Source: Roseburia zhanii (GTDB lineage: Bacteria > Bacillota > Clostridia > Lachnospirales > Lachnospiraceae). Taken from it: DNA of 64,000 nt. Positions 9,269 through 17,922 of this stretch are shown here, piece by piece (the first letter of the stretch is position 1; every line of letters begins with the position of its first letter). The notes under the pieces were generated by a model that searched no databases, was not told the DNA's origin, and saw only the letters and a list, made by a program, of their open reading frames with translations. The DNA is taken from positions 32,124-96,123 of the forward strand of contig NZ_JACOPH010000011.1 of assembly GCF_014287635.1 (NCBI RefSeq). Reading direction: 5' to 3'. The position numbers were made by a program, and so were the translations under genes.

Positions 9269-9417
9269 CGCAAATCTTCAAAAAGTTGCGTAAAGGTCAG
9301 AAAAATAAGTAAGAAGATCAATCTTACATAATAAGTGCAAAACCAGCCGGAACATGAAAAGGCAGTACATAATTTCCTTCCGGTAAGACATAAAAAATAA
9401 CAAAAAGGAGAAAAGGG

Positions 9418-11250
9418 ATGGACAAATTTGTTGTAAACATTATTCATCGTCCAGAGATGGTTCCGGAGTATTCCGCAACCGTGACAGGACATGGCAAGGA
9501 AGAAGATATCGGAGATAAGAAATTACTGACAGAATCTTTAGATATTTTCAAGACACAGCAGAGATTAGCACATGAAAACGGATTAAAGGTTACGATCCAG
9601 ATGACCTATGCTTCTCTTTTCAATGATGAAGCAGTAGCCATAGCAAAAGCAGACCATGAGAAATACGGAGATGAGATCGCACTTTCCTTATTAGGCCTGC
9701 CATGTGAGCAGTTCCGTGAGAAATATAAGACGAAAGATTTCTGTATCTGGATGTTCTCCATGGAAGATAAGAAAGCGATCGTAGATGATGTATTTGGCAA
9801 GTTCCATGATACATTCGGATTTTATCCGGAATCTACAGGTTCCTACTATATGGATGCAGATCTGACAAACTACATCAAAGAAAAATATCCAACTGTAAAA
9901 TGTGCAGTTGCAACCTGTTGGGAAGAAGGACCAAAGGCATATCATACCTGTAATAATTCATGGTATACATTATTTGATGGCGGCCCATGGGCACCTTGGA
10001 TCCCTTCCAAACAGAACACGCACGCACCGGCAGCAAATGAAGCAGAAGATTCAGGAATCGTTGCAATCCCGCATCTTTCCCGTGATTTAATTGCCTGCTA
10101 CGATGGAAATGGTTCTAACTTCGGAACACATCCACAGAACGTACTGCGTGGTATGATCTATGATACAAAGACATGGGAATATCCATATCTTTACAATCTG
10201 ATCGATCAGTACAGAGATCTTGCAAAATATAACAACGGATATGCGTATAACATGATGTTCGTTGGACCGGGCTGGATGAATAAGATGGGACGCTGGGAAG
10301 CTCCATATGAATTGTTAGAGAAATCCTATTCTGATGGCTGTAAATATTATGGACAGCTCAAAAAAGAAGGCAAGTTGATTGACATGACCATGTCTGAATT
10401 TGCTGATTACTACCGTAAAAAGAAAACTTATACAGAACCGGAATGTGCACTCTGGAGAGATATTTTATACGGTTCAGATAAACAGGTATTCTGGTATACA
10501 GATCCATATATGCGTGCATGTGTCAACATGGATCAGGGCGGTGCAATCGTTGATCTAAGACCATATGCAGCAAAATTAGAATGGCCGGTAGGTATCGGAA
10601 CAAAACACGTCCAGGATGCATCTTATCCATTTTTAATCCAGGAGAAATATCGTGCAGGTTATTTTACGCATTATGCAGGAGAAGGAACCGTCCGCAGTGC
10701 AAAACTCTGTCACAACGGAGAAGAAGTAGATTTATGTTTGTGCCGTACAAAAGCTCATTTTTCACAGGAAGGTAATACAAGAATCTTAACCTTAGATCCT
10801 GTAGAGATTGAATTTGCAGATCTGACCGTAAAATTACAGACAATCGAATACTTTGAAGAAGGAAGTTCCGCGATCAAAATCGAGCGTAAAGTATTAGAAA
10901 TGTCAGATCCATCCGCAGAAGTAGAATTAAACGAATACATGGTAGCATGTTATGGTACAACCGAATATCCGGAAGATATGACAGGTATCACATTAAAATG
11001 CGAAGGAAAAGATGAAAAGACCATCAATTATGAATACCGTTGCAGAGAAGCAGAAGCATTTGGAGCAGAAGCAGTCAGCGCAGTCATTCCTGCTATCGAA
11101 ACAAAAGTTTCTTTAGCTGCTGATAAAGAAGCAGAAGGATATATCAAAGAAGGATATGCTTTCTCACCGATGTTCACATTAGGTTACAAGACAACATTGA
11201 AAGATAAAGGAGGATTTGCGACATGGCTCAAGCTGGAAAAGGAAAATTAA
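9418..11250 (+). CDS. uncharacterised 610-aa protein, probable carbohydrate-active enzyme
   Basis: I do not recognise this family firmly. There is no signal peptide, so it is cytoplasmic. The first 350 residues look like a barrel-type hydrolase or deacetylase-like domain: an opening strand with HRP, a long helix (LLTESLDIFKTQQRLAHENG), a GSYYMDADL segment, a Trp/Pro/Gly-rich WYTLFDGGPWAPW segment and IPHLSRDL. Residues 360-610 appear beta-rich. DUF3863/DUF3864-type proteins are a possible match but unverified. The context (LacI operator in its promoter, GH53 galactanase downstream) suggests breakdown of an imported oligosaccharide. The start follows AAAGGAG. The last 28 bases overlap the next gene. 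Confidence 0.6.
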   Translation: MDKFVVNIIHRPEMVPEYSATVTGHGKEEDIGDKKLLTESLDIFKTQQRLAHENGLKVTIQMTYASLFNDEAVAIAKADHEKYGDEIALSLLGLPCEQFREKYKTKDFCIWMFSMEDKKAIVDDVFGKFHDTFGFYPESTGSYYMDADLTNYIKEKYPTVKCAVATCWEEGPKAYHTCNNSWYTLFDGGPWAPWIPSKQNTHAPAANEAEDSGIVAIPHLSRDLIACYDGNGSNFGTHPQNVLRGMIYDTKTWEYPYLYNLIDQYRDLAKYNNGYAYNMMFVGPGWMNKMGRWEAPYELLEKSYSDGCKYYGQLKKEGKLIDMTMSEFADYYRKKKTYTEPECALWRDILYGSDKQVFWYTDPYMRACVNMDQGGAIVDLRPYAAKLEWPVGIGTKHVQDASYPFLIQEKYRAGYFTHYAGEGTVRSAKLCHNGEEVDLCLCRTKAHFSQEGNTRILTLDPVEIEFADLTVKLQTIEYFEEGSSAIKIERKVLEMSDPSAEVELNEYMVACYGTTEYPEDMTGITLKCEGKDEKTINYEYRCREAEAFGAEAVSAVIPAIETKVSLAADKEAEGYIKEGYAFSPMFTLGYKTTLKDKGGFATWLKLEKEN

Positions 11251-11441
11251 ATTACAGATGTCCATCCTGTTTTATGAGGGATTTGGATATCGATATGTTT
11301 TTTGACAAAGATAAGGGAGAATATTACTGCCTAAGATGCCAGTACACCGGAACAGAAGAAGATGTACTTGCCAAAAATGAAATGGTAAGGTTCCGTTATC
11401 GTGCAATGATGAAACGTTTTGAAAAATTTGATTTTGACTAA
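11223..11441 (+). CDS. 72-aa zinc-ribbon protein
   Basis: The small soluble protein has two CxxC knuckles (C13/C16 in YRCPSCFMRD, C36/C39 in YYCLRCQYTG) separated by 19 residues, a zinc-ribbon layout. Its Arg/Lys/Phe-rich tail could contact nucleic acid or protein. The ATG lies inside the 3' end of the preceding gene (28-base overlap in another frame) with AAAGGAGG upstream, so translation is probably coupled. Function is unknown. An intrinsic terminator follows, making it the last gene of that transcript. Confidence 0.7.
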   Translation: MAQAGKGKLNYRCPSCFMRDLDIDMFFDKDKGEYYCLRCQYTGTEEDVLAKNEMVRFRYRAMMKRFEKFDFD

Positions 11442-11446
11442 ACTAT

Positions 11447-11481
11447 AAAAAAGAGTATGCGCCTGTTGCATACTCTTTTTT
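11447..11481 (+). terminator. intrinsic terminator
   Basis: Perfect 14-base arms (AAAAAAGAGTATGC and complement) around a 7-base loop, ending in a T-run. Confidence 0.85.
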
Positions 11482-11502
11482 AAAAAAATGGGAGGAAAAC
11501 AG

Positions 11503-12612
11503 ATGCAGCAGTTTATCAAAGGAGTAGACTTATCTACCTTGTTAGAAGTTTTAGCCTGTGGGGCCAAATATTATGACCATGGACAAGAAGCAGATGTTTT
11601 AAACATCTTAAAACGCTATGATATTGATTCTGTAAGACTCAGACTTTGGAACGATCCATATTCGGCTGATGGAAAGCCATACGGAGCCGGTACAAATGAT
11701 ATGGATACAACCATAAAAACCGCAAAGAAGATCAAAGATGCCGGATATACATTTTTGTTTAATCTGCATTACAGTGATTTCTGGGCAGATCCGGGAAAAC
11801 AGTTTATTCCAAAAGCATGGGAAGGTATGTCAGCTGATGAATTAGAAACAGCCGTATATGAATTTACAAAAGAATCCATGGAAAAACTGATAGAAGAAGG
11901 TGTTGCGCCGGATATGGTGCAGGTCGGAAATGAACTGTCAAACGGACTGCTCTGGCCATACGGAAAGACACCGGATTATGACAGGATCGCAAAATTTGTA
12001 AATGCAGGTATACGTGGAGTGCGTGCCGTAGATCAGAAAGTACCGGTCATGATCCATCTGGATAATGGCGGAAATAATGCATTATATCGGGAATGGTTCG
12101 ATCATTTTATGGAGCATGGAGAAGAATTTCAGATCATCGGGCTTTCCTATTATCCATTCTGGCATGGCAGTTTAGATGCACTTGAGCAGAATATGAATGA
12201 TATTGCCGTACGTTACAATAAAGATGTAGTGGTTGCAGAAGTTTCCATGGGATTTACGATGGAAGACTATGCTGCTTATGAAAAATTAGAACCACAGGAC
12301 CGAAAAGGCTATGCAACAAAACCGGAACTTGTCGCAAAGATCGAATATCCGATGACAAAAGTGGGACAGGCGGATTTTATGCAGGACTTTATGACAAGAG
12401 TGGCAAATGTTGCGGATGATCATGGCAAAGGTTTCTATTACTGGGAACCGGCATGGATTCCGGTTGCCGGTTCCGGCTGGGCAACGAAAGAAGGACTTGC
12501 ATATATCAAAGATAAAGGCCCATGTGGGAATGAGTGGGCGAATCAGGCACTCTTTGATTATGATGGAAATGCACTTCCGGCGTTGGAAGTGATTCGGGAT
12601 TTTCATCATTAG
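11503..12612 (+). CDS. GH53 endo-beta-1,4-galactanase, intracellular form
   Basis: The 369-residue glycoside hydrolase family 53 enzyme is a TIM barrel that cleaves beta-1,4-galactan. The opening FIKGVDLSTLLEV and RLRLWNDPY are family marks. The acid/base is E144 in QVGNELSNG and the nucleophile E246 in VVAEVSMGF. GGAGG 7 bases upstream selects this ATG; an ATG 15 bases earlier sits in front of that site and is less likely. No signal peptide is present, unusual for the mostly secreted family. It would therefore act on short galacto-oligosaccharides taken up by a transporter that is not in this window. Confidence 0.9.
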   Translation: MQQFIKGVDLSTLLEVLACGAKYYDHGQEADVLNILKRYDIDSVRLRLWNDPYSADGKPYGAGTNDMDTTIKTAKKIKDAGYTFLFNLHYSDFWADPGKQFIPKAWEGMSADELETAVYEFTKESMEKLIEEGVAPDMVQVGNELSNGLLWPYGKTPDYDRIAKFVNAGIRGVRAVDQKVPVMIHLDNGGNNALYREWFDHFMEHGEEFQIIGLSYYPFWHGSLDALEQNMNDIAVRYNKDVVVAEVSMGFTMEDYAAYEKLEPQDRKGYATKPELVAKIEYPMTKVGQADFMQDFMTRVANVADDHGKGFYYWEPAWIPVAGSGWATKEGLAYIKDKGPCGNEWANQALFDYDGNALPALEVIRDFHH

Positions 12613-12657
12613 AGAGTGGTTGGGTAAATCGGTTATGGGTTAGGTGGAAGGTTGTGA

Positions 12658-12953
12658 GCCTGTGTCGGTTTACTGGGTTGATAAACTGTCAGAGCTTCCG
12701 TATACCGCCTGCTGTTTTAAGCCCGGCTTTCTAGTGTTCCTAAACAGATGATGCCATAAGCGTTTATTTTAAAAACTGCCCCAAACTCGCCTCCCGTATA
12801 GAGAAATGTTCGGCGTTTTTGAGCTCGGACAGTGGGGGCAGTTTTTAACGCTTATGTCACCATCCGCTAAAGCACACACGAAAGCCGGTCAATCAAAACA
12901 GCAGGCGGTATACGGACGCTCTGACAGTTTAATTTATACAGTGGGACACAGGC
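12658..12953. repeat. long palindromic element A
   Basis: It is bounded by GCCTGTGTC (12658-12666) and GACACAGGC (12945-12953). Arms 12682-12718 and 12895-12931 pair at 36 of 37 positions. Inside them the arms continue to pair imperfectly (CCGGCTTTC, CATAAGCGTT, AAAAACTGCCCC and their complements) down to a central stretch near 12783-12833. The core is an inverted copy of the core of element B. Confidence 0.85.
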
Positions 12954-13120
12954 AAGTTACGTTTTTGTGCATAATCGATGTTACCTCGTTATTAGCTGGT
13001 AATAGCTTGCATATATTTCAATACTTACCAGTGAAATTAAAGATTGTTACTATCTATTTAGATATACACAAAAGTTATTCACGAACGAATCATCAGCATA
13101 AACCCAAGAAAGCGTAAATT

Positions 13121-13412
13121 GCCTGTGGCTCAAAAGCCTAGATGAAACTGCGTCGTATCTGTAGGGCACCGGTGGTTTTTATTACCCAGCTTTCGTGTGA
13201 GCCTTAGCAGGTGATGACATAAGCGTAAAAACCGCCCCACTGTCTGAGCTCAAAACCGCAGAACATTTCACAATATATGAGGCGAGTTTGGGGCGGTTTT
13301 TGAATAAACGCTTATGTCATCGCCTGCATAGGCACACTAGAAAGCCGGGTTAAAAACCACCGGTGCCCTACAGATACGACGCAGTTTACTCAACACAATA
13401 AAAGCCACAGGC
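13121..13412. repeat. long palindromic element B
   Basis: It is bounded by GCCTGTGGCT (13121-13130) and AGCCACAGGC (13403-13412). Arms 13145-13181 and 13351-13387 are perfectly complementary over 37 bases, followed inward by GATGACATAAGCGT and AAAAACCGCCCC with their complements. The core matches element A in reverse, but the outer arms differ in sequence from those of A. Confidence 0.85.
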
Positions 13413-13467
13413 TCACAACCTTCCGTTTAACTAATATGATGCATACCAAAATCCCCAAAATTCAACT

Positions 13468-13495
13468 TTGCAAATCCCCCCTCCTATGGTAAACT
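13468..13495 (+). promoter_or_regulatory. candidate promoter of the methyltransferase/MTHFR fusion gene
   Basis: TTGCAA at 13468-13473, 16 bases, TAAACT at 13490-13495. The leader to 13549 is short and I see no S-box or cobalamin riboswitch in it. Confidence 0.4.
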
Positions 13496-13549
13496 AATTC
13501 AGAGAATCAGCCCGGTAAGCTGTAGACCAGGGCAAAGGAGAAAGACAAC

Positions 13550-15328
13550 ATGCACGTAAGAGAACAGTTAAAACAGGGACGCATACTTACAGACGGAGCC
13601 ATGGGAACCTATTTTGAGACAAAATATCCGGGTGAAGAACAGATGGCAGAAGCCTGCAATATAAGTGCACCCGATAAGATAAAGCAGATCCATTTAGAAT
13701 ATTTACAAAGCGGCGCACAACTGATCCGGACAAATACATTTGCAGCAAATACCATGTTTTTTGAAGATATCGATATGGTAAAGAAACTGATACAGGCAGG
13801 TTATCAGATTGCAGAAGAAGCAGTAGCAGAATCAGGTGGCACCGCTTTTATTGCCGCAGACATCGGCCCGATCTATGATCCGCAGTTTCTTGGAAAAGAA
13901 GAAGTATTAAAGGAATACTATACAATCTGCGATACCTTTTTAGATTGTGGAGCAGAGATTTTTGTATTAGAAACCCAGTCAGAGTTTACCTATGTAGAAG
14001 AAGTTACAAAATATTTAAAACAGAAAAAAGATGTATTTGTGATCGTGCAGTTTTCTGTCGATAAAAACGGATATACAAGAACAGGACTTGGCATGGAACG
14101 TATCATCGAAAAAGCAGCAGCCATGGATACGATCGATGCCTATGGATTTAACTGTGGCATCGGTGCTGCACATTTGAGCAGGCTTCTTTCAAACCTTGTA
14201 TTTCCGAATGATAAATTTGTCACAGCACTTCCGAATGCAGGATATCCGGTGGAACTCCGTGGAAAGATCATCTATGGAGATAATCAGGATTATTTTGTGG
14301 AAATGATGGAGCAGATCGCAGATCTTGGCATAGAGATCTTAGGAGGCTGCTGCGGAACGACACCACAATATATCAAAGGTTTAAAACAGGCAGTGAAACC
14401 ACATGCATATGTGAAGAAAAAGATCGGAACGAATGCGTCTGAAGAAGGTGGACGCAAACTTCTTCCTATCGAAGCAAAGCTGAAAAAGAAAGAAAAACTC
14501 TATATCGTAGAATTAGATCCGCCATTTGATACCAATATCACAAAAGTGATGCAGGGAGCAGAAACGATCAAAGAGGCAGGCGCAGATCTGATCACTTTAG
14601 CTGATTCGCCAATGGCGAGAACCCGTATGGACGCAGGAAAATTAGCAGCAAAAGTACAGCGTGAGACCGGGATCCCGGTAATGCCGCATATCTGCTGCAG
14701 AGATAAGAACGTGATCGCCATGCGTTCCGGTATGTTAGGCGATTATGTCAATGATCTGAGATATTTTTTAGTTGTGACAGGAGATCCGGTAGGCAGGGAT
14801 GATAAAGGTGTGGTAACACCTGTTTTTGATTTCAATTCGATCCGTTTTATGGAATATCTTACCGGAATGAATCAGGATGTATTTGCAAAAGAGCCGGTTG
14901 TCTATGCCGGTGCTTTGAATTATCATGGTGTAAATAAAGATGCGATCTGTAAAAGAGTACAGCTTAAGATGGAAAAAGGCTGCAGCATGTTTTTGACACA
15001 GCCGGTATATTCGAAAGAGGATATGGAGCGGATTGCTTATATCAAAGAAAAAACAGGAGCAAAGATCATGTGCGGGATCATGCCGCTTGTCAGCTATAAA
15101 AATGCAATGTTTATGGCAAATGAAATGCCTGGGATACGGATACCGGAAGATATCATAGGGCGTTATCAGCCGGAAATGACGCGGGAAGAGGCAGAAGAAA
15201 CCGGAATCGCGTTAGCAGTAGAAATCGCAGATCAGATGAAAGAGATTGCAGATGGATACTATTTTATGACGCCATTTAACCGTGCAGGCATGATTGCAGA
15301 GATTATAAAGAAAGTGAAAAGATTTTAA
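13550..15328 (+). CDS. bifunctional homocysteine S-methyltransferase / methylenetetrahydrofolate reductase
   Basis: The 592-residue protein fuses two enzymes of the one-carbon and methionine cycle, like Bacillus YitJ. Residues 1-290 form a homocysteine methyltransferase barrel (TDGAMGTYFE at the N-terminus, zinc-binding GGCCGTTP and the earlier NCG cysteine). Residues about 310-592 form a MetF-like flavoprotein reductase (VELDPPFDTN, YFLVVTGDP, FLTQPVYS). It would make 5-methyl-THF and possibly transfer a methyl group to homocysteine. AAAGGAG precedes the ATG. It is followed 22 bases later by metH, so the two form a methionine-synthesis operon. Confidence 0.93.
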   Translation: MHVREQLKQGRILTDGAMGTYFETKYPGEEQMAEACNISAPDKIKQIHLEYLQSGAQLIRTNTFAANTMFFEDIDMVKKLIQAGYQIAEEAVAESGGTAFIAADIGPIYDPQFLGKEEVLKEYYTICDTFLDCGAEIFVLETQSEFTYVEEVTKYLKQKKDVFVIVQFSVDKNGYTRTGLGMERIIEKAAAMDTIDAYGFNCGIGAAHLSRLLSNLVFPNDKFVTALPNAGYPVELRGKIIYGDNQDYFVEMMEQIADLGIEILGGCCGTTPQYIKGLKQAVKPHAYVKKKIGTNASEEGGRKLLPIEAKLKKKEKLYIVELDPPFDTNITKVMQGAETIKEAGADLITLADSPMARTRMDAGKLAAKVQRETGIPVMPHICCRDKNVIAMRSGMLGDYVNDLRYFLVVTGDPVGRDDKGVVTPVFDFNSIRFMEYLTGMNQDVFAKEPVVYAGALNYHGVNKDAICKRVQLKMEKGCSMFLTQPVYSKEDMERIAYIKEKTGAKIMCGIMPLVSYKNAMFMANEMPGIRIPEDIIGRYQPEMTREEAEETGIALAVEIADQMKEIADGYYFMTPFNRAGMIAEIIKKVKRF

Positions 15329-15350
15329 ATCACTTTAGGAAGGAAACCAT

Positions 15351-17789
15351 ATGACGAAAAGAGAATTACGGGAACTGATCGAGAGTCAGGCAGTCATTTT
15401 AGATGGAGCAACAGGCAGTAATTTACAGGCAGCAGGCATGAAGATGGGAGTATGCCCGGAACAGTGGATCATAGAAAATCCAGAGGCTATTATAAAATTA
15501 CAGCGTGCTTATGTAGAAGCAGGAACTAATATTTTATATGCTCCGACATTTACAGGAAACCGTATCAAGTTAGCGGAGTATGGATTAGAAGAAGAGTTAG
15601 AAGAAATGAACCGGCAGTTAGTGGCACTGTCAAAAGAAGCGGCAGCAGGACAGGCACTTGTAGCAGCCGATATTTCGATGACCGGACAGCAGTTATATCC
15701 GATCGGGGATATGCAGTTTGAAGAACTGGTAAATATCTATAAAGAACAGGTATGGGCAGTCGAAGATGCCGGCGTGGATCTGTATGTCGTAGAGACGATG
15801 ATGAGTTTACAGGAATGTCGTGCAGCCGTTTTGGCAATCAAAGAATCCAGCAGCCGCCCGATCATGGTGAGTCTGACATTTGAAGAAACCGGAAGAACGC
15901 TGTTTGGTACAGATCCGGCAACAGCCGTAGTCGTATTACAGAGCCTTGGTGTCGATGTGATCGGAATCAACTGTTCCACAGGACCGGATAAAATGGCAGA
16001 ATTAGTAAAAGCCATGTACGAAGTTGCCTATGTGCCGATCCTTGTAAAACCAAATGCAGGACTGCCAAAACTTATCGATGGAAAAACAGTTTATGATATG
16101 CAGCCACAGGAATTTGCAGATGCAATGGTGAACTTAGCAGCCTGCGGAGCCCGTGTGTTTGGTGGATGCTGTGGTACGACACCGGCACATATCAAAGCGA
16201 TGACAGAGGCGTTAAATGATGTAGAACTTCTTCCAATAAAAACAGAGCACCGCAGATTTTTAGCATCTGAACGTAAAATGACAGAGATCTTATTAGACGG
16301 TCCGTTTACGATCGTAGGAGAGCGTATCAATCCGACAGGAAAGAAAAAATTACAGGCAGAACTTAGAGAAGGCAGTCTTTCTTTAGTCTGCGAAATGGCA
16401 GTACAGCAGGAAGAAAACGATGCAGCAATCCTTGATATCAATATGGGAATGAACGGAATTGATGAAAAAGCCATGATGTTAGATACGATTTACGAAGTAT
16501 CTTCTACCGTAGATCTGCCGCTTTGTATTGATTCAAGCCATGTCGATATCATTGAAGCTGCACTTCGTATCTATCCGGGAAGGGCATTGATCAATTCGAT
16601 TTCCTTAGAAAAAGAAAAATTTGAGAATTTAATCCCAATCGCAAAAAAATACGGTGCAATGTTCATTTTACTTCCTTTATCAGATGAGGGACTGCCGGAA
16701 AATAAAGAAGAAAAGCATAAGATCATAGAAACGATCGTTGCGGCAGCAGAAGAATCCGGAATGGTGCGGGAAGATATTATCGTAGACGGCCTTGTGGCAA
16801 CGGTAGGTGCAAATCCAAACGCAGCCGTTGAATGTTTAGAAACGATCGCATATTGTAAAGAGAACCGTCTGGCAACGATCTGTGGACTGTCAAATATTTC
16901 TTTTGGACTGCCGGAGAGAAGCTGCATCAATACCGCATTTTTAACAGCAGCGATCACAAGAGGACTGACAATGGCGATCGCAAATCCGGCACAGGAAGCC
17001 TTGGTAGATGCAGCTTATGCAGCCGATCTTTTATTGAATAAAGAAGGTGCGGCAATCCGCTATATCAATCGTGCGAATAAGAAAAAAGTACCGGAAAAAT
17101 CCTCGGCGGCAGATGTTAATGCAGATAAAACAGCAGGACAGTCAGAGCAGGTGACTCCGAAAAAACGTGTGTTTGACTGTGTTGTAGATGGCAATAAGGG
17201 CAGGGTATTAAGCGAAGTGGATAAGGCATTAGAAGCAGGAGAACTCCCGGAAGTCATTATCAGTGACAGCCTGATCCCGGCGATCAACCGGGTAGGTGAA
17301 CTGTTTGAACAGCAGATATATTTTCTGCCACAGCTGATTTCATCCGCAGGCACGATGCAGAAAGCAATCACTTATTTAGAGCCGAAGATCAAGCGGGATG
17401 AAAACGCCGTAGAAAAAGCCACGATCATTATGGCAACCGTCGAAGGGGATATTCATGATATCGGTAAGAATTTAGTTGTTCTGATGTTGAAAAACTACGG
17501 ATACCGTGTCCTTGACCTTGGAAAAGATGTGGCAGCAGATACGATCGTTGACACAGCCATCAAAGAACATGCACAGATCATTGGATTGTCAGCACTTATG
17601 ACGACCACAATGATGCGTATGAAAGATGTGGTGGAACTTGCAAAAGAAAGAGGCTGTAAGAGCCAGATCGTCATTGGCGGGGCAGCCGTTACGGAAAGTT
17701 TTGCAGAGGAGATCGGAGCAGACGGTTATTCCAAAGATGCAGCCGACTGCGTACGGTTAGTCGCAAGGCTGTTAGGAGAAGAAGTGTAA
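15351..17789 (+). CDS. metH: cobalamin-dependent methionine synthase without reactivation domain
   Basis: The 812-residue protein has a homocysteine-binding barrel (1-290, GGCCGTTP near 265), a pterin-binding barrel (about 315-570, FTIVGERINPTG, DINMG), a cobalamin cap (about 615-690) and a B12-binding domain (about 690-812) with DxHxxG (D700, H702 as cobalt ligand) and GLSALMTTTM. The C-terminal SAM-dependent reactivation domain of E. coli MetH is absent, as is common in clostridia. A separate activase would therefore be needed, and none is in the window. A good AGGAAGG-type site precedes the ATG. Confidence 0.95.
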   Translation: MTKRELRELIESQAVILDGATGSNLQAAGMKMGVCPEQWIIENPEAIIKLQRAYVEAGTNILYAPTFTGNRIKLAEYGLEEELEEMNRQLVALSKEAAAGQALVAADISMTGQQLYPIGDMQFEELVNIYKEQVWAVEDAGVDLYVVETMMSLQECRAAVLAIKESSSRPIMVSLTFEETGRTLFGTDPATAVVVLQSLGVDVIGINCSTGPDKMAELVKAMYEVAYVPILVKPNAGLPKLIDGKTVYDMQPQEFADAMVNLAACGARVFGGCCGTTPAHIKAMTEALNDVELLPIKTEHRRFLASERKMTEILLDGPFTIVGERINPTGKKKLQAELREGSLSLVCEMAVQQEENDAAILDINMGMNGIDEKAMMLDTIYEVSSTVDLPLCIDSSHVDIIEAALRIYPGRALINSISLEKEKFENLIPIAKKYGAMFILLPLSDEGLPENKEEKHKIIETIVAAAEESGMVREDIIVDGLVATVGANPNAAVECLETIAYCKENRLATICGLSNISFGLPERSCINTAFLTAAITRGLTMAIANPAQEALVDAAYAADLLLNKEGAAIRYINRANKKKVPEKSSAADVNADKTAGQSEQVTPKKRVFDCVVDGNKGRVLSEVDKALEAGELPEVIISDSLIPAINRVGELFEQQIYFLPQLISSAGTMQKAITYLEPKIKRDENAVEKATIIMATVEGDIHDIGKNLVVLMLKNYGYRVLDLGKDVAADTIVDTAIKEHAQIIGLSALMTTTMMRMKDVVELAKERGCKSQIVIGGAAVTESFAEEIGADGYSKDAADCVRLVARLLGEEV

Positions 17790-17829
17790 TTTTATTTTGG
17801 ATTTTTTTTAGTGCAAATGGTCTATAGTC

Positions 17830-17857
17830 TTGCTTTTTATTAGAAAGTGTATACAAT
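17830..17857 (+). promoter_or_regulatory. candidate pta promoter
   Basis: TTGCTT at 17830-17835, 16 bases, TACAAT at 17852-17857, giving a leader of about 60 bases before the start codon. Confidence 0.45.
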
Positions 17858-17922
17858 GTAACTTAGAACGTAACTGAATAGTTGCATTATGAAAATAAAA
17901 ACATAGAGGAGAAAGATATACA

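Larger units (their letters stand above)
12646..13424. repeat. composite inverted-repeat region bounded by 19-bp perfect inverted repeats
   Basis: GGAAGGTTGTGAGCCTGTG at 12646-12664 is the exact complement of 13406-13424. Between them lie two long palindromic elements in opposite orientation, separated by about 165 bases of AT-rich sequence. No credible gene is present in the 937 bases between the galactanase and the next gene. Confidence 0.8.

Noticed and set aside
9056..9331. 91-codon open frame after the LacI regulator
   Set aside because: It covers the promoter and operator of the next gene and has no ribosome binding site of its own beyond the regulator's end; composition is not protein-like.
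12806..13117. 103-codon open frame between the palindromic elements
   Set aside because: It runs through half of a palindromic element and AT-rich spacer, has no ribosome binding site and no protein-like pattern.
13430..13549. Possible SAM or cobalamin riboswitch before the methionine genes
   Set aside because: The leader after the likely promoter is only about 50 bases and shows none of the conserved riboswitch elements.
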